64,000 nt of DNA from contig OX421962.1 in assembly GCA_949128115.1 (NCBI GenBank), positions 103,384,836-103,448,835 on the forward strand. Reading direction: 5' to 3'. The notes under the pieces were generated by a model. It saw only the letters and a program-made list of their open reading frames with translations, did no database searches and had not been told where the DNA came from. Below are positions 9,569-21,044 of this stretch, in pieces. The stretch is from Anaspis maculata (Eukaryota; Arthropoda; Insecta; Coleoptera; Scraptiidae). Both the position numbers and the translations under genes were made by a program. How positions within the stretch are numbered: the first letter of the stretch is position 1; the number at the start of each line of letters is the position of its first letter.

Positions 9569-10140
9569 AGAGCGAGCAGAAGTACCACTCATACGAATTG
9601 GAGACGTTAGCAGTTGTGTAGAGCCTGAAGAAGTTCCGAAGCTACCTGTTAGAATAACTTTCACTGTTGTCGCCGACTGTAACGCTCTGAAGGCAACAAG
9701 CCAGAAGAAGCAAATCCTCTCCCGAATTGCCAGGTGGTGGCTACAACTCCTTGAATACACATTTGATGTCAAGTATACAGTCCCGGAAATCGGATGCAAT
9801 ACGTAGATAGCCTGAGTCGAAATCCAATAACTGCCGACGACACCTTCAAAGTGATGCGTATCGAGATGGCCGTCTTTACCGAATAACAGCGCACGAGGAC
9901 TATACAGTGGGTTGTACCTTGACCTTGTTAAGATTCAGCGAACACTACTGGTTTCCCAAGATGCGACTCCACGTGAAACAGATCTCCTGTTGTATCAAGA
10001 GTGTCTGTACAACAAGCGGAACAGTGGCAGGAAAGAGGAATTCTTACACCCAATCGAAAAGCGTACGGAGCCTATCAATTTACTCCATATTAATCACAAG
10101 TCAGTCAGTTTCCAAAAAGTGCCTTTACGGCTTGACCAAG

Positions 10141-10636
10141 CCTGAACGCGTAACAATTGACCACAACAATTGGTTGTGCTCCGTTTACCTTTGTGCGAAA
10201 GTCTATTGCATAGTTACTGTCATGATGACAACCTTCTAGTGACAAATTACAAAGCTGTTGACACGCCAAAAGGTGAGTCTCATCACTGGGCGTATACCTA
10301 CTTGTTCACTGTAAACTACTGAATGTGTTGATGTAAATAATTAAACACAATAGCCTCAGCATTGCTTGTACAGAGTAGACGGTTGAGGTTTTGTCTTCGC
10401 TAGTACGCGACAGGCGATTCTCCCCTGTCTTCATTGCACGAATCGGTATCTAAATACATGCCGTTCCGGCTTTCCTGTTCTTCACAAGTGACAAATTAAA
10501 ATGAATGCGCCTTCAGATCCCTGGCCTTCAGTCACAGCTCATAAGGCTAGCCACCAAGAAGTGTTTCTCTGTGTTGGAGGGTACCTGGAGTATCCAGGAA
10601 CAACCACATATATCATACTCGTAATATCGTGCATAA
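10141..10636. other. No recognisable feature
   Basis: The tail of the old gypsy relic fades out near 10140. Up to the hairpin element I see no motif, repeat arm or plausible exon. Confidence 0.4.
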
Positions 10637-12161
10637 TAGGCCAGGCGGTATGTCGGTAAAATCGCTACAATGTGGAAAAAACTCCGACCAAAGCTTTTAT
10701 GGTGTCAAACTCTTCGTAAGGTCAGTAGTTATCTACCACTGAGTTTCCGCCCAAAAACGAGTTGTGCTGATTCCTCCACATCTGCGCGAAGGTAAAAGAT
10801 GCCTCAAAAGTGCAAAAAGACCTGTTAAACCTCCGTACTTTTTCGCTATATTTGCCTAAATGCAAACGTACAACTCTTACGCAAACATTGGAAGCATCTG
10901 TCATCATCTCTGTGCCAGTCTTACTGCTGAAAAAAAAGTTTTCTTGGTGCGGGTCAGATAAATGACATTTAATCGTTTTTTTCACACAAGAAAACAATGA
11001 AGCAACATGTATTTTGTATGTTTTCCAATAACTCGTATCCATTGAACCCATTTATGGCATTAAAATTTCAATAACAGCATTTTTGAAGATGTTGCCCGCT
11101 AAGAAGTGAATAATTTTCACCCGCCTGTTCAGCAGCAAGTTTTTCAATTTTACCAAACACCGTTTGCGAAAATTTCATAAGGAATGAAAAGCTCAAACTC
11201 TTCTCTAACGATATCATGCCTGGCTCAACCGCGGCACGGACTTGAAAGTCTAAAAAACTGATTTCTTTCTGAGAGGTCCTGTTTCACCCGCGTGCGGCCG
11301 TGCCTACTTGACATAGACCGGACTGATTACACGAGCTTGGAAATGTACTCTTTTCCAGCTTTAAAACGCGACCATTATTATTAAGACTTTGTACATTGAT
11401 TTAAGAAGAAATTATATATTATTTTATCATTAATAGTCGTGTTTTAAAGCTGTAAAAGAGTACATTTCCAAGCTTGTGTAATCAGTCCGGTCTATGTCAA
11501 GTAGGCACGGCCGCACACGGGTAAAATAGAACAGCTCAAAAAGAAATCAGTTTTCTACATTTTTGAAAAGCGTGCTGCGGTTAATTTAGATATAATATCA
11601 TCAGAAAACAGTTCCAGCTTGTCATTCCCTATAAAATTTTCTAGAACGGTGTTTGGTAAAATTGAAAAAACTGCTGCTGAACAGGCGGGTAAAAATTATT
11701 CACTTCTTAGCGGGCAACATCTTCAAAAATGCTGTTATTGAAATTTTAACGCCATGAATGGGTTCAGTAAGTACAAGTTATTAGAAAACATCCAAAATAC
11801 ATGTTGCTCCATCGTTTTCTTGTATGGAAAAACAATTAAATGTGATTTATCTGACCCGCACAAAGAAATCCTTTTTTTCAACAGTAAGACTGGCACAGAG
11901 ATGATGACAAATGCTTCCAATGTTTGCGTTAGAATTGTACGTTTGCATTGAGGCAAATAAAATGAAAAAGTACGGGGGTTGACCAGGTCTTTTTGCACCT
12001 TCAAGACATCCTTTACCTTTGGGCAGAGGTGGAGGAATCAGCACAACTCGTTTTTGGGCGGAAACTCAGTGGTAGATACCTACTGACCTTACGAAGAGTT
12101 TGCCACCATAAAAGCTTTGGTCGGAATTTTTTCTATCCAGAATGACCTACCGCCTGGCCTA
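10637..12161. mobile_element. Hairpin element 1 (TAGGCC termini, 3-bp TSD taa)
   Basis: A 1525-bp inverted repeat. The arms run about 10637-11390 and 11435-12161, around a short AT-rich loop. The ends read TAGGCCAGGCGGTA on both strands, and taa occurs directly outside both ends (10634-10636, 12162-12164). Arms align over almost their whole length with scattered indels. Small frames in the arms are mirror images of each other and not genes. The terminal sequence and 3-bp duplication match elements at 21918, 48471 and 50392. Confidence 0.85.
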
Positions 12162-12230
12162 TAAATCATACCTACATAAACGTCAACAAACCATTTATTC
12201 ATTTGTTATGAGCTATTACCTTATTACCTA

Positions 12231-12350
12231 ACGAGTGATCGAATAAATTTCTCCTCAAGTCGCCTTTGATTCCTGAAAATCTGGTAGAAAAGCATGGCTA
12301 GCAAGAAGATGCAGGCCTACCTTGAGAAAGAATTTATTCGATCACTCCGT
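12231..12350 (+). mobile_element. 120-bp MITE, family A copy 1
   Basis: The ends form an inverted repeat (acgagtgatcgaataaa against the reverse complement of tttattcgatcactccgt). The interior (gattcctgaaaatctgg) recurs in inverse orientation at 39531-39653 in the third intron of OR2. It is too short for coding. No superfamily was assigned. Confidence 0.8.
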
Positions 12351-12370
12351 ATTACATTTTTTGAAAACAC

Positions 12371-12470
12371 AATGGCCATTGTTTACATGAGGCTTAGCAC
12401 TGTAGCTAACAACAATTCGTCATGAACAAAAATTAGATGCAGTGCTAAGCCTCGCGTAAACGTAGCCAAT
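12371..12470. mobile_element. About 100-bp MITE
   Basis: Left arm gtttacatgaggcttagcac mirrors right arm gtgctaagcctcgcgtaaac, with outer attggc-type ends. The borders are approximate and no TSD was determined. Confidence 0.65.
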
Positions 12471-12531
12471 GAGTAACTAGGTGGGCACTGCTACTCGTTC
12501 CACAGAATAATATTCAACTGATGATTTCAAT

Positions 12532-12537
12532 TTTATT
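12532..12537 (-). promoter_or_regulatory. Polyadenylation signal of OR1
   Basis: AATAAA on the minus strand, starting two bases after the TAG stop of OR1. The tightness is unusual but workable. OR2 lacks an AATAAA at the same place. Confidence 0.5.
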
Positions 12538-12539
12538 GC

Positions 12540-15500
12540 CTAATTTTCACTATAAAGCCTTTGCAGAACCGCAAAATAGGAATAAGAAGATCGTAATATC
12601 TGTAAAAAGAAAACAAAGCAAAATACTAGAGCTCCATTCTTTTCAACGCCAGTTTTACCGTAGTTAGAGTCCCCAAAGATAGGGGCACAAAATTTCCAGC
12701 AGTGAGAACGACAGGTCGTTTGATTTTCTCCAAGAAAATTACCATGTTTTTTCTAACTCTCACGTCAGACTCGTACCAATTGGACATGTAAAAGTCTCTG
12801 CCGATGGCGTCACTCTGAATGAAAAAACGAAGCAAAAATTGAAGAGACGGAACGCATAATTAAGGTCAACCTTACCGTTACCGTGAGGTCGTGGCCGTAC
12901 CAGCAGTACATTGCAACTTGGCACAGCATGCAGTTCATATAGCAAACTAGCCACTGGAATCGGACGGTTCCAAAAGGTTCCTGAAATTTGCTGGTCATAT
13001 AAAAATGGGGGGAGATTATAAAATTAGGAAGGTGCGAACAACACAAGAAGAACCAAGATTATGACAAACCAGCCTACAGGACGTGTTACAAAGAGGGACT
13101 CAAAACCTTCATACTGGAGAATTCGAACTCTTGCATGGGGTCAGTACAGTGTACGGTGCAGTTATTTCGAGAAGAAACTGTCGCTGGTGTGGAAGGTAAA
13201 AGGAGAGCATTCGTAAAATTGAGGTTTGAGAAGCTTTCTAGAGATTTCCGCAGGTGGGCTATTTTATAACCTTTTAGGAATAATATGAAATAATCACTGA
13301 AAGAACCCATTGGGGACCCTCGGAATGTCTAAATTAACGGCCTCTTCAAGTTGGATATACTGTTCCAGAAATCCCACAGCCACTTTTGGAGGGTTTGAGG
13401 AACTATCTTTAAAAATGCTTTTTCAAGCCCTCCAGGGATCTCGTTTGAAGGTGTTATTCAAAAATTATATGACCGTACGTTCATACAATTTTTAAATAAC
13501 ACCTCCAATAGTTTTGACCAAATCGCTCCTGGAATCAGCCGAAGGTATACATCTCCTGAGAAAATCACACTCCTTGGTTGTCCCTTGTCAGATCAAAAAC
13601 ATCAGTGAAGCTTGAATTTTCAAGCTAAAAGAACTGCATTTATTCGATTCGCCAACAAGCTGACAGAATTAAGCTCCCACTGTGGTTATTTTCTTTTGAA
13701 ACACTCGTTTGGCATACCACGTATGACATACCTACTTCGTTGTGCCCCTTGTTGGAGGGAACCTGAATCGTTAGCGCAGTATGATTCCTGCATTATTTAG
13801 AAACAGACATTTGGCAATATGCAGTTTTAAACTATATTTCTCAAAATACAATTGGTGTTTTCTCAAACACATATTGCTAGCTGAAATACCTAATATTATC
13901 GCAAATACATTTGGAGATGGGGTAGTAGTGGAGGAAAACGGACGACGAGAACTTGTTGAAACACTCCAAGTGTCGCTGATGTTAACTTTCATTATAATAT
14001 AGAGCTTACTAGAGTGCCAAAAGCCAAAAGATGCAAGGGGCTTAGCAGGGCCTCAAACGACACATGAAGACACACAGGCGCTCAATAGAGCTCTTATCAA
14101 CACTATAGAAGGCATAAGGAGGCTTACTAGAGTCTGTGGACTTCAGTAGGACGGAAAGCGGCCTAACACTCCTAACAGGGCTCCAAACGACACATATGAG
14201 GACATAGAGGGCCAACACAAAAGACACAAGGCGGCTTACTAGAGTTCTGAAAGAACAATGGGGCTTATCATAATTCAGGCTAAAGGCACAAATTATTTTG
14301 CGACGAATTGTCCATAAAATGATACGTCCCGGCGGACATGGGACCAGTTTCATCTTAATTTCCTTTCTATAAGACCTTTAAGGATATACCGGGGGAGACA
14401 CCAGACATTGGAGAAATCAAAATTTCAATACTTAGTTTACAATCGTTTCTAGGTTTCTTTGACTTGAAGGCCCGAAAGGTATTCAGGAGACCTTTTAAAT
14501 ACTCTCCAATGATTTCCAATGTAATTTTACTTTTAATGAAACTTGTGGGAAATCTCTTTTTTTATCAGGGTCTATTAGGAAATCGACAGAATACTTCAAT
14601 CGCTGCTAAGACTTGTTGGGGCTCATTTGAAGAAACACTGGAGATTGCGTTGGAGAGCTTTACTGGAGACTCTCGAGAAGTCTTTGGTTTGGCTTTCTAT
14701 GGTGATGTTTAGAAAACCAGAGGTAGGTATCATCAGAGAGCTTTTCAAGGATTTTCAAGGACCCCAAGTGATCACAGAGCTTCAGGATTTTAGGACATTT
14801 ACTGTTTCCAAATAATGGTTAAATAGCTAAGGATTCTTTTCCTACATCCATGATCCTTTTCAAGACAACTCAGACGTCAGACAGGCAGTCATTGATGTAA
14901 AGAGTTGACAAATAATGGTAAAATTTGGCTCTATGTGTTTTGACAGGGCTACCCAGGGCAGAGTGGAATCTCAATAAGAACCTGATTCGTGGGGCAATGC
15001 TACACATAGCAAAGTTTCCATCTTGGAATTATTCAATCGATAGATAGTCTTGACCATGTTTCGACTATACTTAGGATCAAAGGATATTTTTGTTTCGACC
15101 ATCTATGATATAAAATCACCTTTTTGACCTATCTACCAACCTATACTTATACAAAGTCCAATTAAAAGTTGGCAAATATAATACATAGGTCAATCTGTGG
15201 GGGGAATCAATACATAGGTAAGAGGAAAATACTACTTACGAAAATCATTTGGAATAGCGTGACGCAGATTATGACGACGCTGGCGAAAAACTGAAGAAAC
15301 ATGCCGTTAGAAAAAGTTCCTTCGATATTTTCCACGTATCTGAAAAAAACATGGCTTTTCTATTCCTTTCTTCAAAGTCTAGCGAGCTTCTACCTTAGAA
15401 TGGCCATGTGAAGCTCAACGCACTTTTTCAGTATCGTATCATCTCGAACTTTCCCGTTTCCATTCCCATAGCAAACGTTCATCAAATTTTGCTTCAAAAC

Positions 15501-16225
15501 GCCGAACTGGGCTGCAGCAACGGTTATCATGACCCACGCCAGAATATCTATGGTCGAATTGCTGAACGCTCCGGCGTACAAGCTGATACACTGATAACCA
15601 AAAGCCAACGAATAGTAATCGGTATAATTCCCGGGAAACCATCCCGGCAAGGGCAGTGCCATGTACTTGTTCTCATCCAGGTACGGCACCAGGGTGAAAA
15701 ACGTTATTCCCAAGACGCAAGTTACTCGGTAAATGTTGCCGACGAACACGCAAGATTTCACTTTTTCCTTGAACGCTTCCAGCTGTTCGTTGAGAAATCC
15801 GTAAAACTGCGCATCGGCCAGCTGGTCTTCCATCTCCAGAATTTTCTTGTGACGATACGTGAAATTGGCCAGCTTCCACAAGAACGTGCCGTGTGTCATG
15901 AAATAGAGAAGCATTTCAGTCAGCTTGGTCACGTCGTCCATTCCTATCGCAATTTCGATGACCATGGTGAAGAACTGGCTGTACGCAAAAAAATAATTGA
16001 AACATTTACTGAAGACGTAAAGCCCATAGTACTGATTTTTGGAACGTAAAGGGTAAAACCCTGCGAATAGCAAGAGCTTCCTTTCGGTTTGGAACGTGTT
16101 CCGCAAGTCATAGTTCTATAAAATCACAATAAATTACTAAGTATAAGCAAAGTGAATGCAGTAGCTATTACTTCAATGCAGAATGCCATAGTGTGAAACT
16201 GTTCAATGTGTAGCGCAATTTTCAT
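12540..16225 (-). CDS. OR1: insect odorant receptor (7tm_6 family), six exons
   Basis: Exons on the minus strand: 16225-16172, 16115-15394, 15339-15240, 12980-12876, 12814-12659 and 12599-12540, joined in phases 0, 2, 0, 0, 0 with GT/AG borders. They give 398 residues plus stop, the usual size of an insect OR. The start is the ATG at 16225. Exon 2 holds about five of the seven membrane segments (LLLFAGFYPLRSKNQYYGLY near the start, then PLPGWFPGNYTDYYSLAFGY). Exon 4 has CQVAMYCWYGHDL. Exon 5 has the family signature FYMSNWYESD...KRPVVLTAGNFVPLSL, and exon 6 ends ILRSSYSYFAVLQRLYSEN. ORs form ligand-gated cation channels with Orco in olfactory neuron dendrites. The ligand cannot be inferred. 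OR2 is a close paralogue. Intron 3 is 2.26 kb. A gustatory receptor is unlikely given the C-terminal motif. Confidence 0.88.
13990..14265. repeat. Imperfect tandem repeat in OR1 intron 3
   Basis: The blocks ggcttactagag and aacgacacat...gaggacaca/gaagacaca recur two to three times with a period near 100 bases. The array is diverged. The rest of this 2.26-kb intron holds no recognisable element. Confidence 0.45.
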
Positions 16226-16880
16226 GTTGGGGTCGTTTATAAACAAGTTCAATCAATCGAAACGCATCAGGGGTGTATTCGACTTTTTAATTTGGAATTT
16301 TTCTCCAGCACGATGAAACATTTGGCGAAACACGATCGAGAGAGGTCAACTGGTGATTTGTCAAGAAGCTGGTTGATATCGAAGTGCAGAATTTCTTGGA
16401 AGTGGGTGATTTGGCGCGGATTCGGAATAGATTTCGGTCCGGTTCTGTCATGAGAGGGCACCGGGGGCATGTTCGAAACAAGGGAGTATGTCGAAATTCA
16501 AAGGGAATTTGTAATAATCTCGATTGGCGGCTTCTTGTATGGGCTGGGCAAGAAGTGTAATTACATACGTTCAATTTCCGTGTCAACATCAGTAATTAGT
16601 GGCTTTGACCTAACGCAATGCAAACTGGCAAAGGGCTCGAAAGTCAAGTTTCTCACACGCGTGGGGTGTAAAAAATCATTTGAAGGTGTTTTTGTGAGGC
16701 GGTTTGTTCATGGCTTCGTGTTTCCAGTGGCATTTTATTAAGAGAAATCTGCTGATTTCAAGGTTCTTTCTGCTTGGTGAAAGTGGGGCTTTGGTGATCC
16801 TTCACTTCGAAAGAATCTTCGACCGTCTGGGTCCCGACACAATCTGAAGAAGAAGAAGCAAGAATCGCAAGAATCTGCGC
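16226..16880. other. Upstream region of OR1, nothing supported
   Basis: A tttataaac sequence lies about 20 bases upstream of the OR1 ATG on the minus strand, too close to serve as an ordinary TATA box for this start. Open frames here (16287-16589 minus, 16469-16741 plus) have no recognisable domains. Confidence 0.4.
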
Positions 16881-18416
16881 TGATTCTTTGAACAGGTCTA
16901 TCTATGCATGGTGAGTTAGTTTTAAATGACAAATATTGAGCAATTGAGGAAAAATCAAAATATGTCAGCTTCTTTATAGTCCAGCAATTTTATATGTTGA
17001 AATCGCAAATAGCGAACAAGAATGAAACCCAGCCGGATTTTTGTATATAAGCCCAGTTAACCATGTAGTTTAACGTTTAAAAGTCCTCAAGAATCCGGTG
17101 TGAGCTTCGGCCGTCCGTCCGAATCCGGACTCGAGAAGAACTTGAGGATCAGTTTTTCGCGTTTATATCGTGAACGATGGCACGTGAGGGAAAAGTACTT
17201 GGAGAAAAATTGTTGGACATTTTATTGTCTACAAGAAAGGTCCTCACACATTCCATCGTCACTCCTCCGTCAAAACATAGGAAAAGTAGACTTTGACTTT
17301 CATGATGGCAAGACGCCACTTGGTAGAAGATGGAGGTGTTGTTTAATCCATTCTCTTATGATTGACATCTGCAGATATCAATTCCAACTATTCCGGCGGC
17401 ATATACAGGGTGAAATAAAAATAAAAAGTTAAACATTTGTACATCAAAGACCAAAATAGGTGAAGACATGTAAATCGTGATAACTAATCGTGATTTCATG
17501 ACTAGGAAGTCGTCGTAAACTTAAATCAAATATCCTGAGCCGTTCTTGAAATATCTTCAAAAGACTGAAGTTGTTATAATAGTATTTTGGTATATCGGAA
17601 AAAAGTTAACTGTGTTTTCTTTTCAATTAGTTGGCCTGGAGAATGTTTCTCACTGTTATTTTATTTCAAATATCTTTTATCATAAAAACATCGGGTCTCG
17701 ATTCAATATCTGAAAAATTATGTACGGATATACGGAAAACTATTTTCTTTGGTAACAACTTCAGTCTTCTGAAGATATTTCAGGAACGGCCCAAGAGATT
17801 TTATCCAAGTTTCCGACGACTCCATGACCATGAAATTAAAAATATTTCTGGCGATTTTAATGTCGTCGCCTATTTTGGTTCTCACAACTTAGCAGGTTGT
17901 GAACGACGAACGACGAACCATCCTAAGACGTGACGAACTGACGACACCTGTTGTTTTGACAAGTTCCTATTGTGAATTATTGCATATTGTTCAATATAGT
18001 ATGGGTTACGATTAGAACCGAGATTAGAACCATTATGAGTTGCCAGAGTTTCAGCTTTTCTGGAAAAAACCGAGAACTTCAAATATGTATAAAAAACCAG
18101 AGGATCTGGACACCGGCAGAGTATCTATATATATTTTTTGTACTATATTTCAGCCTTGATTGCCACAGATTTTTTAAATTGGCAATCAATTTGACTGAAA
18201 CCGGAAAAATCTTATCTAAATCAAAAAAATCTGATCTAAATTAAAAAAATCTAATTTAAATCAAGAAAATCTCATTTGAATAAAAAAAAATCGATTTTTT
18301 TCATTTTTTCATTTAAATCACGATTTTTTTGGACCCTGCAACTTAGGTACAAATGTTCAACTTTTCATTTTCTTCTCACTCTGTATGTAGTTATATGCCG
18401 TCAGCATAGATGGTAT

Positions 18417-18613
18417 CGAGGGGTAAACCACTGACGGAATTTCCACCGGTTTGGTACACCGATTTCCAATGATTTTAAATTGATTTCCAAAGATTTTCAA
18501 ATATTTCCAAATGATTTTCAATGATTTCCAAATGATTTCCAAATGATTTCCAAATGATTTCCAATGATTTCCATGAAAGTGTACACCGGATCTCCAAGGT
18601 GGTTTACCCCTCG
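18417..18613. mobile_element. MITE with internal minisatellite
   Basis: The ends cgaggggtaaaccac and gtggtttacccctcg are inverted repeats. The copy at 21240-21290 lacks this sequence, confirming insertion. The interior (18463-18575) is a tandem array of a roughly 11-base unit of the type aaatgatttcc. Confidence 0.8.
18463..18575. repeat. Minisatellite, unit about 11 bp (aaatgatttcc)
   Basis: About ten degenerate to identical units, with perfect copies in the middle. It lies wholly within the MITE, so it probably moves with it or expanded after insertion. Confidence 0.8.
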
Positions 18614-19139
18614 GTTAGTATTGATGGCTCCAAGTTTCAATCAAAAGAGAATGGATCAAACAACACATCTACCAAGTGGCATCCCGCCATCATAAAGCTC
18701 AAGGTCATACAAACTCATACAGTCTTGAGCATTATCAAGCATCTAGATTATTTTACTTTTATTGTGTTTTGGCGGAGAAGGAATGGACTGGCGATGAAAT
18801 ATGCAAAGGACCTTTCTTTCAGACAATAAAATTTCCAACAATTTCTCTGCAGGTATTTCTTTCCCAAGTGCCATCGTTCACCGGATGAACGCGAAAAACT
18901 CGCGAAAAACTGATCCTCAAGTTCTTCTCGAGGCCACAACAGCCGAAGCTCACACCGGGTTCGTGAGGAGTTTTAGTATGTTAAACTACATGGTTAACTG
19001 AGCTTATATGTAAAAATCCGGCTGGGTTCCATTCTTGTTTGCTATTTTTTTTTTGTAATTCCTGGACTATTAGAACGTTTCTCTCAAAAACGCATAATAC
19101 TCCTAGCGCCGAATAAATTGCTCAACAAAATATATAAAT

Positions 19140-19270
19140 AGTCCTAGCGGTACACCAAATTATTCTGCACTTCTAACGATTTCGATGATTATTAGCACAG
19201 ATGATCATTGGACCCTTTCAAGCGTTTTGACCCGGAGCACCACCAAATTTGCCCTCACGAACCGAGGGGA
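19140..19270 (+). repeat. Direct repeat, uninterrupted copy (partner 19815-21135)
   Basis: The segment including ttctgcacttctaacg and tttgacccggagcaccacca recurs at 19815-19878 plus 21045-21135, where it is split by the hAT element. It therefore gives an empty-site reference for that insertion. Confidence 0.8.
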
Positions 19271-19878
19271 GGGGGTATTTAATCATGTTGTGGTACACCT
19301 GACCGACCTTTCGGAGTCAAAAGCTTATTTTCATGTCTGCACACTAGCAGACGCATGACTACAAAGTTCTATCGCAATCGATCTAGAAACCTTGGAAAAA
19401 AAAAACGCGAGACAAGCCCATTTTCATCTGTTTTCCTAAATTGATTCTTATTCCAGTTGCACGCCTGGTTTTATTCGGAGCTGCACGTCATGTTCCGTCG
19501 AGTTCCTGTCGGGTACTCTTGCTGCAAACCAAATTTGGTTGAAATCCGTTCAGTACTTCTCGAGTTATTCAACCTCGAAGTTTTTATTTTGACACCTTGT
19601 AACTTTTGACAGATGACAGATGTGTTATAATAACTTCTGCATGTTTTGAACAGAGTTTCCCAACGGCCTCAAAATGATCTTTCAAGAATAAAATCCTCAC
19701 CTCAAAATGGCCTGAAACTCTTTGACAATGACATTTCCCGTTGACAGATCACGTTGACTCTTTTTAAAACGACCGTTTCTCTCTCGAGATATTCGTATTT
19801 GAATAGGGTAGTCGTAGCGGTACGAGCCTAAAATCGTCCTGATTCTGCACTTTTAACGATTTCGATAGTTTTCAGCAC

Positions 19879-21044
19879 TAGTGTGGTCCAAAAAAAATTG
19901 TTTTTCCATTTTTGATCGGGCCACCCTCCACTTTTATAACACATACCCATAGTGATTTCGTGGTGAAATTTTAATGCTCTACTATGACAGGAAGGGGGTG
20001 CTCATCAACCCTCAAAATTTGAATATCCCAGATTTATCCGTAGGAGTTTGTAGCATCCAGATTCAACTAAACACGAAGTAATATATGAATTATTGTTCAT
20101 TTGGTGTACCTAAGTGAAGGATTATGTGAAAGAAAAATTAAAATGAAGCGAAGTTATAATGTTCAACTAACATGTATGATTTTGCTTTAGACTACGTTGA
20201 TCAAACATTTTTGGTCGTCTGAATAGGCATCATTTTCGAATTGGTTTCTACCATATGCAACAAAAACATGTTTTTATTCTTGTCATTGGTCAGTAGTTAG
20301 TTGTATTTCTCGAACAATGGACACCCCTTTCAGCAGTGTCGTTTACCACCCGTGAATTTCCAACCCAGCCTTTGCCTTGAAGGTAATCAAGGATGTTGAT
20401 CCATATTTAGGAGAAATGTCTTGGGAAGTAGACACTGATATTCAAAATCAGTAACATGTTCAATGTTCTTCCAAAGGCAAAATCTCTCAAGGTTTCCGCA
20501 GTCCTTAGGATTCCAAAATTATTTTTAGACTCAGTATTTCCGTCCCAGTATATCTCTATCCAGAGGTCCACTTGAGGTTAATTGCCAAAGATACCAGTGT
20601 TGCAGCGATGTTGATATAACAATATGACATTGATCTTTTGGTGAAAGTTAACCAGAGAAGGAAACACTGGGCCTTAGATTGCGAAATCCAGCTTCAGCAT
20701 CAACAAGTCATACCGCGAAACATTTCCGCTTTTCTGGTACCTAGGTGTCACTATTAGTTCAATGATCAATTTTTCACTCTCATCTGATTTTTCTTTTATA
20801 TAATTCTCAAATTGTGCTAAATAGATTATTACTGACATATTCCTTCGTGTTTTTGGTGAATCTGAATGCTACAGACTTTAAAGAATAAATCTATAATTTT
20901 TAAAATTAGAGGGTTGATGAGCACCCTCTTCCTGTCATGGTAGAAAATTGAAATTCCACCAGGAAATCCCTATGGGTATGTGTAATAAAAGTGGAGGGTG
21001 GCCTGATCAAAAATGGTGAAATAATTTTTTTTTGGACCACACTA
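19879..21044. mobile_element. Non-autonomous hAT element with 8-bp TSD
   Basis: A 1166-bp element with terminal inverted repeats TAGTGTGGTCCAAAAAAA at both ends and extended arms (left ggccaccctccacttttat, right mirrored at about 20985-21005). It is flanked by ttcagcac at 19871-19878 and 21045-21052. The 8-bp duplication and TAG-type terminus fit hAT. The uninterrupted repeat at 19140-19270 confirms the junction. No transposase frame is present. Confidence 0.9.

Larger units (their letters stand above)
3958..9572 (+). mobile_element. CsRn1-clade Ty3/gypsy LTR retrotransposon
   Basis: The element runs from 3962 to 9568, flanked by the 4-bp TSD agag (3958-3961, 9569-9572). It has two 146-bp LTRs (3962-4107 and 9423-9568) in which I see one mismatch (cttgaag against cttggag). 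It then has a primer-binding site, gag, pol and a G-rich polypurine stretch (ccgggggagtga) before the 3' LTR. The tRNA-Trp primer site and a CHCC knuckle in Gag place it in the CsRn1 clade. It is defective: a jockey-like element sits inside the RT domain with loss of adjacent RT sequence, and pol has a frameshift near 7430. It inserted into the RNase H region of an older gypsy element. Confidence 0.9.
3285..10140 (+). mobile_element. Old Ty3/gypsy relic, split by two later insertions
   Basis: The left part (3285-3529) translates as the RT thumb and connection (STHHIRQFIELTGYFRHF; then KPLTTLVKNSVTWRYGEEEE). 3890-3961 carries VAFYLVAYYSRRTLE of the RNase H domain. After the CsRn1 element the frame resumes at 9573 with the same RNase H domain (YHSYELETLAVV; QKKQILSRIARWWLQLLEYT). 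9940-10110 carries the integrase zinc-finger area (HYWFPKMRLHVK; GRKEEFLHPIEKRTEPINLL). Frameshifts and stops show it is dead. The MITE at 3530-3881 and the LTR element at 3958-9572 each interrupt it with clean target-site duplications, so the relic predates both. Confidence 0.8.
18340..19080 (-). repeat. Extra copy of the composite-element arm module
   Basis: Runs parallel to 21205-21610, sharing the block aagtggcat...cgccatcat and the block ending ctgatcctcaagttcttctc, and inverted relative to 16925-17440. It is interrupted by the MITE at 18417-18613, since flanking sequence on both sides aligns to the uninterrupted copy at 21240-21290. Confidence 0.7.

Noticed and set aside
15408..16049. 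A 213-codon plus-strand open frame
   Set aside because: It is the antisense shadow of OR1 exon 2.
16226..16260. A TATA box for OR1 (tttataaac on the minus strand)
   Set aside because: It lies only about 20 bases before the ATG, so a start 25-30 bases downstream would fall inside the coding sequence.
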